Origin: CAZRGV01 sp964599655
GTDB taxonomy: Bacteria; Planctomycetota; Planctomycetia; Isosphaerales; Isosphaeraceae
Direction: 5' to 3'
DNA: 54,601 nt
NCBI GenBank assembly: GCA_964599655.1
Contig: CAZRGV010000028.1
Coordinates: forward strand, 1 to 54,601
Of this stretch, positions 54,291 to 54,601 are shown piece after piece. Each line of letters starts with the position of its first letter. Positions within the stretch are counted from its first letter, which is position 1. Position numbers and translations under genes: made by a program. The notes beneath the pieces are model-generated. The model saw only the letters and a program-made list of their open reading frames with translations, was not told where the DNA came from and did no database searches.

Positions 54291-54601
54291 CGACGCAAGT
54301 CCCCAGCATGACGCGGCTTCTGAGGGGCGTCCCGCGTTCGCCCCCCGCCGATCGGCCCGCGAAACGGTCGTCCATTATCGCGCCCTCGCCGCCGACCGGT
54401 CAATGCCGGCCGCGATGCCCCGCCATGGGATCGTGGCCCGATTCGAGAGATCGGAACGGGGGGTGGCTGGGGTCGTGTCGACCCCAGTCCCCTCGAAGGC
54501 TCGCGGGCCCGGGCTGGGGTCGACACGACCCCAGCCACCCCGCCGTAGGGTGGGCATTCCCAACAACATGTTCATTGCCATCGGACTGTGGGCAATGCCT
54601 G
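54291..54601. other. window end, noncoding, rich in palindromic repeats
   Basis: Upstream of ribF. It holds the inverted repeat 54460-54541 and a TAGGGTGGGCA core at 54546-54556. No gene recognised. Confidence 0.6.
54460..54541. repeat. 28-bp perfect inverted repeat
   Basis: Left arm 54460-54487 and right arm 54514-54541 are exactly complementary, with a 26-base GC-rich spacer. The arm contains CTGGGGTCG and GTCGACCCCAG. It is longer and more perfect than a normal terminator and resembles a dispersed palindromic element. Confidence 0.85.

Overview
The window is high-GC DNA from a planctomycete, most probably of the Isosphaeraceae. The evidence is the combination of a DUF1549/DUF1553 cytochrome-type protein beside a Tat-exported DUF1501 protein, two DUF1559 prepilin-like proteins, secreted proteins opening with LEDRRLL or LEERVLL boxes, an ANKRSTGPRT-type protein and many secreted proteins of unknown function. 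The sequence is a draft scaffold: six runs of N lie inside it, and two of them break the reading frame of otherwise intact genes. The first ~150 bases look joined to unrelated sequence. No rRNA, tRNA, CRISPR array, transposase or phage gene was seen.

Layout. 1-3.1 kb: truncated Cache sensor fragment, truncated ANKRSTGPRT protein, secreted caspase-like protein. 3.1-10 kb: a 1765-residue surface repeat protein and a smaller secreted protein. 10-14 kb: PQQ-type beta-propeller protein, a decayed secreted gene in a low-GC patch, and a BON-domain protein. 14.4-17 kb: MgtA-like P-type ATPase. 17.3-20 kb: three secreted proteins, two of them cysteine-containing and one with repeated DnaJ-like CxxC motifs. 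20.7-28.7 kb: epimerase, acyltransferase, esterase, App1-type phosphatase and an orphan sugar-type ABC ATPase. 28.9-32.8 kb: the DUF1501 and DUF1549/1553 pair and two small membrane proteins. 33-40 kb: SOUL protein, lipoprotein, histidine kinase, a DUF1223 protein, two DUF1559 proteins and a cysteine-rich exported protein. 40.2-44.7 kb: GH88-like hydrolase, PLP dehydratase, BNR-repeat protein and an alpha/beta hydrolase on one strand. 45.2-48.4 kb: glycosyltransferase-TPR, LarA-like protein and HAD phosphatase as a tight + strand unit. 48.5-54.3 kb: SGNH-like membrane protein, a CopA copper ATPase with three metal-binding domains, and RibF.

The most notable observation is the DUF1223 gene at 36312-37205. 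A TGA codon lies in frame exactly where this thioredoxin-like family has its first active-site cysteine (FTSQG-U-NLC in place of FTSQG-C-xxC). It is followed at once by a GC-rich stem-loop with a GU-containing apical loop, at the spacing expected of a bacterial SECIS element, and the frame stays open and family-like to a normal stop. The gene is a strong candidate selenoprotein.

Secondary points are long GC-rich hairpins between genes that mostly lack U-tracts, dispersed palindromic repeats sharing a TAGGGTGGGCA core, and short AT-rich codon patches inside GC-rich genes.
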